34,287 bases of DNA from Plantago elongata (taxonomy: Eukaryota > Streptophyta > Magnoliopsida > Lamiales > Plantaginaceae), in NCBI GenBank assembly GCA_036897095.1, contig JAYMSP010001250.1:1-34287 (forward strand). The letters run 5' to 3'. The notes under the pieces are model-generated. The model was not told where the DNA came from. It was given only the letters and a program-made list of their open reading frames with translations, and searched no databases. Position numbers and translations under genes: made by a program. This document shows positions 23,166-33,869 of the stretch, in pieces; positions within the stretch are counted from its first letter, which is position 1, and each line of letters opens with the position of its first letter.

Positions 23166-23670
23166 AATTTTTGTGCATCTGTATAATTAATATTTTGACG
23201 GTGAATTTTAATATTGTTTATGTAAATTTTTATAACTAAAGAATTAATATTGTTTATATAAATTGTGTATGTGAGATTTAATAACTAGTGGAATTAATGT
23301 TGTGTCTGTGAATTTTAATATTGTGTTTGTGAGTTTTTATAACTTAAGAAACGTTGTGTTTGAATTTCTATAATTGAAGAAATTAATGTTGTGTATGTGA
23401 GTTTTTAAATTGAGAGAATTAATATTATATATGTGAATTTTAATGTTGTGTGTGTAAGTTTTTATAATAGGGAGAATTAACATTGTACCTGTGAATTTTA
23501 ATGTTGTGTACGTGAGTTTTTATAACTGGAAGAATTAATATTGTATTTGTGAATTTTAATATTGTGTCTGTGAGATTTTATAATTGGAAAAATTAATGTC
23601 ATTTATGTGAGTTTTTATAACTGATAGAATTAGTTTTGTATCAGTTTGAGTTTTTATAATTGAGACAAAG
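23166..23670. repeat. minisatellite of about 58-bp units, about 8 copies
   Basis: Units approximate GAGTTTTTATAACTGGAAGA + ATTAATATTGTATTTGTGAA + TTTTAATATTGTGTCTGT. Copies diverge by 10-25 percent by eye. The complement of the array at 12125-12370 shares TCTGTGAATTTT and GTGTCTGTGAG, so the two arrays look related and inverted. Confidence 0.72.
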
Positions 23671-23749
23671 TTCGGTTTAATCGTTGGTCGTGTACTAGTC
23701 TGACCGCTACCGGTTACAACTTAAAAAGTGGCATTTCCTATTATAATGG

Positions 23750-24397
23750 TAGGGGGTGTACGCGGACGGGTACGGACGGTTATTTACAAAAATTTCAACC
23801 AACCCGCCTACGTCAAATCATTAACCGCGACGGATGAAATTTTATCCTAACCAACTGTCACGGGTCGGTTGACTACTTGAAGCCAGCAGTTTGGCGGTTT
23901 GTTAACACATAAAAAAAAACTGCATATGTAGCACATTAAAGAAAGATACATTATACTTCATAACCTTCAAGTATACAATAAACTAAATAATAAGGGAAAC
24001 ATAACACAATCTCACGCATTAATATAAGTAGTCTAAATACATAAAATTTCAAATATAATATAAGTTCATGAGTTACTCAAATTACAAACGTCATGATTAA
24101 AATTAAGATGACATTAATTTGCATTCTATAAGTAAATGAGATGACGTAAAATTGCAACCTACGAGTAAATGAATATGGAGATCTATTACTATTAATCTAA
24201 TGCAATAAAATTTAAAATACATACTAGTAACATATATAGCGGACGGATGTGCGGGTTGGCGGTTGGTCAACCACCAAGCTGCCACCCACCCATTTAATGG
24301 CGGGTTACAAATTTATAATCCATGCAAGATTTTTGTCAAAAATTATAGACCTCGATGGCGGGCAGTTGGCTGGTGTTATTTTTTTTTTACACCCCTA
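23750..24397. mobile_element. hAT-like non-autonomous element
   Basis: The left end TAGGGGGTGTACGCGGACGG and the complement of the right end TAGGGGTGTAAAAAAAAAAT give a short terminal repeat. Both subterminal zones are rich in GCGGG/CCCGC-type motifs (for example CGGACGG, GCGGGTTGGCGG near 24240-24265), and the interior is AT-rich and noncoding. This matches TAGGGGTGT-ended hAT MITEs but differs in subterminal sequence from the 20798 copy (CGGGT motif rather than CGAGC). No clean 8-bp target duplication seen. Confidence 0.66.
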
Positions 24398-24623
24398 TGG
24401 AAAAAGAGTACTTTTCCTAGAATATTTGCCCAATCAGACGCGAACACCTTTACAACGAACTAAGGAAATCAATCCGTGCTGTGTAATTAGCCGAGAACAA
24501 AACGCAGAGAACTACATTCCCTCCATCCTTTCTCACTCTCGCCAATTCTCCATCAGTCAACTCTCAACACACAGATGAAAGCTCAATTCCATTCCGTTCA
24601 TCACTGACCAATTGCCCTCCGAA

Positions 24624-27600
24624 ATGACCCAAGTCTCTCGAAGAAACACAAAAGGAAAACCCAAACCCTCTCTCAATGTCGCTCCTTCACCGAACGACGA
24701 CAATCCGAATCGAAAATCACGAAACTCCTCTAGATACTCCGGTTTCAATCGGATCTTTATTATCTTATTCATTCCTCTGATCGTAATCTTCACTGTTGGA
24801 TTTTTCACGAAGAAATTGTTTATGATCTCCGTGAATGAGAGTGGTAGACCTAGAGTTGTCACTCCGTTTCCTGCCCCAAAGCTCACTGATCTTCCCATGG
24901 TAATCACAAGGTTTCATTATTAGTTTTAGGATTTAGCTATCTAAATGCGTGATTGGTTTGGAATTAATGAGCTGGTGGAAATTTGTTTGTGCAGTTTCAA
25001 GGGGAGCACAAAGAGAGTCTGTACTGGGGAACTTATAGGCCTCATGTTTATTTCGGAGTTCGTGCACGGTATTATTTATCTCTTCGTCTTTCGTCTTACC
25101 TATTGCTATTAGATAATTAGAAATGTGTTAAACATTTCATTTTAGTAATCATAATTTATGTATTCTGGAAGTACTGATGCATACATATATTGTTAATATC
25201 TATATTCATGAATCCGATCGTTAAGTAGATGCTGTATCATACAGATTCTTCTATGTATTGATGGTCAGCTAGAATGCTAGATGATGATGTCAGTGGAGTG
25301 TGTTATAGATGGATAAAAGAAGATATAACTGGAGAGTATAAGTGTCTGTGCAGCTGATATCAAACGAGAAAATTGACCAGCTTAATGTGTAGCTTATCTT
25401 TTATTGTCCATAAATGTTGTCTCTGGGAATATGGTTCTTTTACCATTGTGCAGTCTTCTACCATTGTTGATGAATAACTGGTTGTCGTAATTGCCAGGAC
25501 TCCACAGTCTCTGCTTGCTGGCTTGATGTGGTTAGGTGTTAAGGAGGGAAGATATCACATGAGACACGTTTGCCAAGATTCAGATGAGCTTAAGACGTAT
25601 GGGTGGACACATCACAATGGACGGGATTATGGACGCCAAGTGTTGGTTGACCAAGAATTGACACTAACCACAAGTTTTCTAAAGTCGAAGGAGGCGGAGA
25701 GTGGTTATGGAGGAGACTGGGCTGTCAGGATTGAAGCACAAAGTAAACTGTACACATCCAAACCTTTTATCATGTTTATTTCCTGTGATGTAGTCACCTG
25801 ATGCGGCTGTAAATGACAGAAATAGAGTAATTGTATGGTTCAAAAAGTCTGGAAGAGTAATTACAAGGAAATGATTAGTGAAGGCTTATTTAACTCAGCT
25901 CATACATGGATGATAATTTATAAAGACATACTTGAAACTTACTCATTTGAAGCCCAAAGAAGGCTGTATCCAGGCTGCTCCAATGGACACCTCCTATAAG
26001 ATATTTTTAAAAGGCAATGTATTTACTTTTGCTCTGCATTTAAGTTTCAGGTTGCACTTATTTTGTTTCTTAATGTCCTATGATTCTATATTTCGATTAT
26101 TTCACTACTGAAGACTTGTGAATGTTCTGCATACATTTCACATTTGTTGCATAGAGTAACTCATTGGTGTCTTAATTTCTTAGATCCAATGAGGATACAG
26201 AAAATGCTGTGCACATGTTCTTTTATGTTGCCGATGAAGGTGGAATTGCTCTCAATTTGGGTAGGGAGACCATGAACACTCCTGACCGCATTCTTGCCTT
26301 TGGTTCACGCGATGATATTGGAAATTGGCAGCTGCATTTAGAATCTCAGGTATATTTCCTTAAGACGTAACATGTTATACTTTCTTGATAAAAGACACTC
26401 TTCCTGAATTTATAAGCTCCTTGCTTTTGATATTATTAAACTCTACATTCATGTTGGTAAGACGCTTCCCTTCCAACCAATTGGCCGGGGGTTTGAGTAA
26501 AAGTTGTTAAAAAAAAAAAAAAACTCTACATTAGCTAGTTATATTTTGTATGAGTTTCTCTCTACCTTTTGCATGTTAATGCATAAAAGATTTTTGGTCT
26601 GTGTTTCATGAGATAGACATACCCAAATAGTCCTCTAAAACCTTACCTCTCCTTATTTCAAGATTTCAAAATTGCATTGACCAGTTGCCATCTCTGTCCA
26701 TCTGATACCTTACCTGTCTGTTGATCAAACTTGTCACTTCTTTTTTGTTAATGATGTGTTTAGCACTAGCTTATCATCTACTAGATTACAAGCTTAATTA
26801 GCTGATTTCAAAATAAGCATGATACCTGAACGCATAGCTGGTAGCTTATAATAAACTAATTGATATGATAAGTATGTTCATGACTTCATGTAGCATATTA
26901 TAAATAAGCTAGTTGATTTGCTTTTATACACTATCTAGCAAAGCAGCTAGCTTATAATAAAATTAATCTACTAAAATACCTCGATAAAAAGCAACTAGCT
27001 TATCAGCGACCAACTAGCAAGCTTATCAACTAAATTTGCTAATCAAAGCCCAAGTAATACTCAATTACTAAATTATCTGTTGACTTTTGTAGGATGACTT
27101 TGAATTCCACTACGCTTGTTTTAGGACGCATCACATTCACAATTTATCTGATCTTGTCCAGATTAACCTTGCAACACAGGTATGTAGGGCCTGATATTTC
27201 ATTTGCTGCTAAGTGATATTGTGTTGTTTTCCCAGATTCGACAGATGATCTCACTCTCACGCTACACCGTATCACCTCTAAATAAGCTTCCCTGTTTTTT
27301 ATCAAGGCTAGGAACCTTGGTCGGTTACAACTTTCAGACACATCTGATAATGCTCCAAACATCCTAATATTTCAGGTTTGTCCATAAATCGATCATCTTG
27401 CATGATATTTATCCTCAGCAGACTAATATTAATAATACTACTTCTCTTATTTTTAGATCTCTGCAAGGGTTCCTTTCAAAGCAGATATCGCGTTTGTATC
27501 AAGATCTAGTGATTCTAGTTCAAGAACTGTAGACCGTAGTAGAACCCTCTTAGGTATATATCAAGTGACTCTATGCATCCTCTGCATGATTTCCTCTGTT

Positions 27601-30600
27601 ATTTCCAAAGAACATGCTTCCCTCATTTACATTTTGGAATGTTTCTCATTCTTAGGTGAATCTTTGAGTGATCGCCTGAAGCAGAAGCATAAACTTTTCG
27701 ACGATAAGTTCCAAAGTTGCTTTAACATGCCTGATGAGGTATCTATTTGTGGATTCTTCTTTTCCTTCTGCTCCGTCAGCTGTTATGTATTCTATGGTTC
27801 AAATGTTGTATCCAGTGAATATATGGGTTTCTATATGGCTCAAATATAAATTCTGAACTGTAATGGTACAATTTATACCTTTTTAATTCGGGAGCCACAC
27901 TGCCATGCTTGCGATGATTTATGTGCCTGAACTAAGATTACATAGTGCTTTTCAGCATCTTAGAACTTTGAATTAGATTTTGTGTATATGCACCGACTTA
28001 AATTGTAATGTGGTTTTTCAGCTTGATTCAGAAGCCATAACAGTGAGTAAAGCTGCTCTTGCGAATATGTTGGGTGGTATTGGCTATTTCTATGGTCAAT
28101 CAAGAATTTCACTTCCACCATCCTCTGATGTAAGTCATCTTACAACTTGCTCTTGAGCAGCTTGCCCAAGTTTATCGATATTAGTTGCAGTTGCTTATTT
28201 GATATTATTTCTTTTAGCTCAAATCAAACCACAGGGGGAGTAGTGAATGTTACATGATAATGAGATGTGCAATGTATCACTTCATATTCTCAACCTCTCC
28301 TTCAATCCATAGGCTAGTAGATAAAATCTTAGTTGGGAAGAAATCACTACAATTTTCAATCAATTATAGAACTAACAAGCATTGGATTTCTAACTAAACT
28401 ATGTTACAAAAACTAGTTCAATAAATCCTACTAATATTTAGGGATCCCTCTTTAATTTCAATTGGAAATTCATCTAATATGTAGCTGGTCTTTTTTACGC
28501 TGCAAAGACTGTATGAAGTCAATGCATTAGCTCTCTTCTGTCACCTTTATAGTGCAATTGCAAATTATACCCAGCATCTTTCCCTACTGCTAGAGCATTT
28601 ATTTACTTATCCTTGATCTCAGTTTCTTATGTTAGATTGTATTAATGGCTCCTAGATGTTTTCCATTTCAAGTTCAGATTAAGTATGCCAAATCAGTTCT
28701 TTTCTGAAAGACTTTTAGCCTTTTAAATGTTTCCTCTTTCAGCAAACTTTCTCTTCAAGTAGCGATGCCGGGAGGTCGTATCTTTAGATATGACAGTTCT
28801 CAAATATTGTCTGAAATTATTTATGCGGCTCTCTAAAATGTGATATCATATATGCTTACTTCAGCACCCGAATGCTGTAAAATCGCACCTCTAGTTTTTT
28901 ATTTAGCTTTGATATAAGCTCTCACATTTAGATGCTAACTATTTCATCCAATGGTTTATTATCTTTGCAGCTTAAACCTGGTGATAACTACATTTCATAT
29001 TGGCCAGCTGAACTATACTCAGCAGTACCAAGTCGACCCTTCTTTCCGAGGGGTTTCTTATGGGATGAAGGCTTTCATCAGCTATTGATTTGGTGAGTAG
29101 CACATCAGCATGCATATATATTCTTTCCCTTTCAAATGGTCATGCTCTCTCTGGAAAACTATTTTTCCAAATGAGGGATTAACTTGTTCTATGACTTCTG
29201 AAATTGCTTCTGATTGACATAAATAGGCGTTGGGATGTTCGCATTTCTTTGGATATCATTGGGCACTGGTTAGATTTGATGAATGCCGATGGGTGGATTC
29301 CACGGGAGCAAATTTTAGGTGCCGAGGCCTTAAGGTAACCATGAGTCCCTTCATGTTTAGTTTAGTAAACGTACTATATGTTTTAAAGACTCATGAATCT
29401 TTTTGTTTCTTTGTTTTTTTACTGTAGCAAGGTACCATCAGAATTCGTGCTTCAGCATCCAACTAATGGAAATCCACCGACACTGTTTCTGGTCATACGA
29501 GGTTTGGTTTCAATGAAACAATCAGCTTAACTTTTTAAAAATAATTTCTGTATGTTTTGAAGAGTAATTGGTACCCACTACATCATCTTGATTGTCATGT
29601 GTTTGATTGTCATTTGTGGCATGTGTTTTATATTGAAATGACCTTATACCAACTAAAACTATATTGCACCTTTTGGAAATTATCTTGGAGGTAACGCAGC
29701 CCATAACATATTCCAGTATGTCACTAAAGTAGCAATTTCACCATTCCCAAAAATATCTTAACATAATTGCTGCTATACCCCTCTTACCAAAGTAAGGATC
29801 TTCAGAAGGTGGAAAAATAGTCGAATGGAAGCTAATACTATTACTCTATTAGAACTGTTGCTTGGCTGGTACCACTGAACATTTGTAGCACTTTCATCAT
29901 ATCAGAACAACGTGACAAAATTATCAGTTCAAGAATATTGTGTCGTAAGGATGAGATCCTATGTCATGATGTAGTAAGGCTCTGTTCCCTCAACTGAAAA
30001 CTCATTCAGTTCCATTCAGTTTAGTTCAGTTCAACTTTGCTTAGTTATAACTTATACTACACTTCAGTTCCATTCAGTTCAGTTCAGTAAATTTCAGTTG
30101 AAGAAAACAGAGCTTAAATAGTTGAATAAAGCTTCTGATAACTACATAATAGTTCATTACCAAAAAAAAAACTACATAATAGTTCTTTGAGTGAATTTAG
30201 GGGCTGTTTGGTATTAAATTGTAGTTAAATCCGTTTGAATAGTGACTAAATTTTAGTTGAGCTGTTAAAATTAGTATTTGGTATAGAATTGTAATTGTAA
30301 AGGGTATTGTAGGTTGAAAATTGAGTGAGAATTGAATTGTGATTGAATTTAATGAGAACTGAGTTGTAATTGAATCCTGAAAAAACAAATAAATATACAA
30401 TCTAAACTGCGTTCCAAACACAAATCCGACCAATCTCAATCGCAATTGAATTGCAGTTCTAAATCAAACAAGCACTTAGTTTAACGAACTTATGACGTGT
30501 CTTCTGTAAGTTGCTTCTCATTCAACATGTGCTTGCTAAATTTAGCTTTTATGACTATTTGAAATTTGTAATGGTGATCAAGATCTTTCCTTGTGCAGAT

Positions 30601-33600
30601 TTGATTTGTGGCATCAAGAAAAACCAGTTTACTTCAGCAGATACAAATGACATTTCCCTCTTTTTGCGTAAAGCATTTGTCCGCCTTGATGCATGGTTTA
30701 ACTGGTTTAATACTACCCAGTCTGGTAAGCATGATAGATATTCTACATTTCCTATTGGTTGGATTTTTCTTAGCTATTACAGTTTCACAAAGATGCATCA
30801 TACATATACCTTAGTATTTGTCTTGTAAATCCCATGTACATGCATTATCATAGTGCATCTAGAAGAAATCTACAGTTTATCAATGGTCATGTTTCTTGCA
30901 GGAAAGGATGTCAATACCTTCTATTGGCATGGAAGAGATAGTGTTACCATACGTGAGCTAAACCCAAAGGTGCTCTAACATATTCATGACTTTTTTTTTC
31001 CTTCGGAATTCTTTTAATTCTTATTAGGGTTTTATTTGTTGATTCTCTACTTGTTCAATACTATCTGGAGTGAGTATTATGAGAAAACCTGTAATAAGTG
31101 CCTGTTTCCCTAGTGTAGGTTTCTTCCCAATATGAATCTCTTATGATTTGAATGCAATGGCGTTTTCTAAGCTCCATTCTATTTAGTTCACGGATTATAC
31201 TCCTTCCCGGTCCCAATCTCAATTTTCATTCACTTTTACAGGAGCTTTTTAAAAGAATGATTGAATATAGATAAAAAATTTAAAAAAATTGGCAATTATA
31301 ATTTTATGGGAGGAATGAATTTCATAATGAAAATTTAAATTGGTTAATGTAAAACAATTTATATTCTATGAAAGACAAGTGGTTTTTCAGACAGTCAAAT
31401 GAGGATTCTTACTGTGCAGTTTTTAGTAACACCTCTTGGTCTACGAATGGCCCAACCAACACCTCTAGGTTTTACTGGGAGCATGCACCAGTGTTTTCAA
31501 TGGGATTACTTGTTTCAACTTACAAATCATTCTTGGATCTAATCTGAGAATTTTACTTTTCTATCTCCAGTCGCTGTCTTCTGGATTGGATGATTATCCA
31601 CGGGCATCACACCCCAGTGACGATGAACGCCACCTGGATCTTAGATGCTGGATGCATCTTGCTGCTGATAGCATGCGTTCCATCTCAGAATTTCTTGAGG
31701 ACAATGACACTGGGAAGGTATCAAGAACTTAACAAATATTGGTTTCGCTTAATTATTGTAGGTGATACACAAACACCCTTTGGGTCTGCAGGTACTAGTT
31801 TCCACAGTATAAGGGAGTCTTATGTATTTTTGAACTATAGTCATTACTATATCAGTATCATTCAATTCTAGAGATCTTTCCAACAAACACAACTATCTTT
31901 TGTTACAAACGAATGCAGTTTAGGGGTTTCCCCACCCAATCAGGAAAGTAAACTGAAACAGCAGTTGAATCCGGTGTATATCAAGCATGTGACTTAAGTT
32001 CAAATGTAATATCTCTAATTGTTCCTAATTGTGAAGTTAATTTATGTTTAAATGCAGGAGTATGCCTTGACTGCTGATCTTCTCTCAGATTTTGAGCTTT
32101 TAAACCAGGTATTGTGCCTTTCTTGATCCGTAGATGGTTCTTGCCAATTATGGATTTGTGTATGATATAAGATGCAATCTTTGGTGGCGCAGATGCATTT
32201 AGATTCTGCTAATGGAGCTTATTTTGATTATGGAAATCACACAGAGAAGGTACAACTTTAATTCATGGTTATGCATCTACCAGCATGCCCAATTTTGAAA
32301 TAAACACTCTTCCTCTTGCAAAAGTATCAGTAAGCAGGTTCAACATTGCAGTTTATATACTAATTTCACATTATAATCATATAAGAACTAGAAGATGAGT
32401 TGTTACTTATTCTAAGAGACCACTTGGATACAGCCAAGTGATCTTCAGCTTACAGTTTTTATCCATCTACTCAGTATGGTGCTATACCTTTCGGTTCTAT
32501 TGTAATAAATTCTGCTCAGTTTGTTTATGCCTTTATGGTACTCCAAGTTTATGTGACTGAGGCCAGTAGAAGCTAGAAATTTGTAGAGCAGTCATCAGTT
32601 TTTACTCTTGTTGAGCAAAAATGAATAGAAACCTGCATTTTTTTTTTGAAACCTGCATTAATATCCTTCCTTGTAGGTTCGTCTAAATTGGCGGGTGGTA
32701 GAGGCACCAGGTGGCTATCCTACCCGTGAATATGTGAGAGAGGTTCTCGAGAAACCTGTGCTGAGACTGGTTCCTCACATTGGCTATGTCAGCCTTTTCC
32801 CCTTTATGGGTAGGCTTATACCACCTGTGAGTTGATGCACAATCTGATTTTTCTAAATAAATATATTTGGGGTTGTATCTGCAGATCTTTTAGCTTCTTC
32901 CTGCTTTCTCTTCTCTGTGCAGGAATCATGGATATTAGAGAAACAGCTTACCCTCATCTCGAACAGTAGTACTCTTTGGACAAACTACGGTCTGAGATCT
33001 CTTTCAAAGACAAGGTATATAAAGTGTAAATTTCGGGTGGATATTTAATTTTCTGTCATGAAATTGCTTGCCATGACAAGGCAAACTCCTTGTATAAATT
33101 TCCTATGACAGGTTTTTTAGGTTTCATAACCAAACTAATTTATTTGTTGTATAACAGCTCAATGTACATGAAACGCAACACAGAGCATGACCCACCTTAT
33201 TGGAGAGGGACAATTTGGATGAACATGAACTATAGAATTCTATCTGCTCTTCACTATTATACTGAAGGTACAGGAATATTCACCAAGAAAGTATTCCTTC
33301 CAATTAAAGTGTTTTGTTTCCAACGTCTTATGACTTGTTTGATTATTGTAGTGAATGGACCATACCGAGAACAAGCCAAGGTCATCTACAACGACTTAAG
33401 GAACAACTTGATCAGGCATGTGATCGTGGATACTATTTTTTCCAACTGCAATATTACTACACTAACAAATTTTACTTGGTACTTTGTATTGATTGCAACT
33501 TTATCTCTGGTTGCAGGAATGTGGTGAGGAACTACAACGAGACTGGCTACTTGTGGGAACAGTATGATCAGAAGAAGGGTAAAGGAAAGGGCGCACGTCC

Positions 33601-33655
33601 GTTCACTGGGTGGACATCACTTATAGTTTTGATTATGGCTGAAGCATATAATTAG
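24624..33655 (+). CDS. GCS1: mannosyl-oligosaccharide glucosidase I (ER alpha-glucosidase I, GH63)
   Basis: Removes the outer alpha-1,2 glucose from Glc3Man9GlcNAc2 on new glycoproteins in the ER. Reads as 22 exons: 24624-24899, 24995-25068, 25498-25749, 26184-26349, 27093-27179, 27307-27375, 27457-27553, 27656-27738, 28022-28129, 28971-29092, 29227-29334, 29428-29501, 30599-30724, 30902-30969, 31571-31717, 32058-32108, 32193-32249, 32677-32826, 32923-33014, 33158-33267, 33352-33415, 33517-33655, total 839 aa (Arabidopsis about 852). Type II topology: basic cytosolic tail with RR at 6-7, TM about 44-61, then the luminal domain. Family blocks: [19 protein letters not shown] (427-445), [12 protein letters not shown] (574-585, likely holding the catalytic Asp), [17 protein letters not shown] (745 onward, near the catalytic Glu). 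Exon 3's donor (CT/GTACAC) is weak but is the only one that keeps frame. Intron 21 is GC-AG. Confidence 0.95.
26438..26532 (+). mobile_element. truncated tRNA-derived SINE with target duplication
   Basis: AAACTCTACATT at 26438-26449 is repeated exactly at 26521-26532. Between them lies a 71-bp body starting near TGGTAAGACGCTTCCCTTCC, with GGGGGTTTGAGT (like a tRNA B box, GGTTCGANTCC) and ending in an A-run. This is the plan of a plant Au-like SINE with most of its 3' body lost. Within GCS1 intron 4, same strand as the gene. Confidence 0.75.
26757..27055. mobile_element. AGCTTATCA-rich MITE-like repeat in GCS1 intron 4
   Basis: AGCTTATCA/TGATAAGC and CTAGCTTATAATAAA motifs recur across about 300 bp, with the left GTTTAGCACTAGCTTATCAT partly complementary to the right CAAGCTTATCAACTAAATTT. 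Dense AGCTTAT motifs of this sort mark a common class of plant MITEs. Superfamily and exact limits uncertain. Confidence 0.5.
28130..28970. other. long GCS1 intron 9, no element recognised
   Basis: T-rich intron sequence of 841 bp with no terminal repeats or coding frames seen. Confidence 0.4.
29975..30117. mobile_element. Tourist-like MITE in GCS1 intron 12 (137 bp)
   Basis: The ends GGCTCTGTTCCCTCAACTGA and (complement of the right end) AGCTCTGTTTTCTTCAACTG form an inverted repeat of about 24 bp, flanked by TAA target triplets at 29975-29977 and 30115-30117. Inside are repeated CATTCAGTTCAGTTCAGT motifs. The TAA duplication and GGCTCTGTT end place it with Harbinger-derived MITEs. Confidence 0.83.
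30140..30185. repeat. 16-bp duplication flanking an A-run (tiny retroposon-like scar)
   Basis: AACTACATAATAGTTC occurs at 30140-30155 and 30170-30185. The 14 bases between are ATTACC followed by A8. Long target duplication plus a poly(A) is the mark of LINE-driven insertion of an almost completely truncated RNA. Confidence 0.6.
30197..30478. mobile_element. Tourist/PIF-like MITE in GCS1 intron 12 (276 bp)
   Basis: The left end GGGGCTGTTTGGTATT is the classic PIF/Tourist terminus; the complement of the right end is GTGCTTGTTTGATTT. TTA target triplets stand at 30197-30199 and 30476-30478. The interior repeats GAATTG/TTGTAATTG-like motifs and is noncoding. It lies only about 80 bp from the previous MITE. 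Confidence 0.82.
31199..31330. mobile_element. partial Stowaway-like MITE in GCS1 intron 14
   Basis: TACTCCTTCCCGGTCCCAAT matches a Stowaway left end after the TA target. The right end is not clear; GGGAGGAATGAAT near 31309 may be its decayed counterpart. Interior AT-rich. Confidence 0.4.
32628..32659. repeat. 12-bp duplication flanking a T-run in GCS1 intron 17
   Basis: GAAACCTGCATT at 32628-32639 and again at 32648-32659, separated by eight T. It resembles a minimal poly(A) retroposition in the antisense direction, though replication slippage is possible. Confidence 0.45.
33416..33417 (+). other. GC splice donor of GCS1 intron 21
   Basis: The exon ends ATCAG and the intron begins GCATGT. 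Only this boundary gives NNLIR joined to NVVRNY, the conserved sequence of the family, with the acceptor TTGCAG at 33511-33516. The GT two bases on (CAT/GTGATC) would shift the frame. Confidence 0.85.
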
Positions 33656-33869
33656 CGGTAGATAGGTTCTGCTATATGACAATTTTAGAAAAAGATAGCC
33701 TCCTCTCTCTGGTCTGGCTCCTGGGAGGCCAAATGAATTCTCATGCACAACAATTTTGTTCGTCCATTTGAGGCCTAAATTAGAGAAATAGCAACTGCGA
33801 GCCTGCGAGGCAGAATTGTCAAGTACTCTATTGTTTGACAATTAATAACTAAAAACGTGAATCGTTTTT
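33656..33869 (+). other. GCS1 3' untranslated region
   Basis: Noncoding sequence after the TAG at 33653-33655. No polyadenylation signal closer than the weak AATTAATAA near 33840 is claimed. Confidence 0.45.

Noticed and set aside
23166..23670. CRISPR array
   Set aside because: The repeats are contiguous and AT-rich without unique spacers, in a plant nuclear context.
32810..32815. GTAGGC as donor of GCS1 exon 18
   Set aside because: It would drop the conserved MGRLIPP stretch and leave the wrong phase for exon 19; the donor at 32827 (CCT/GTGAGT) keeps frame.
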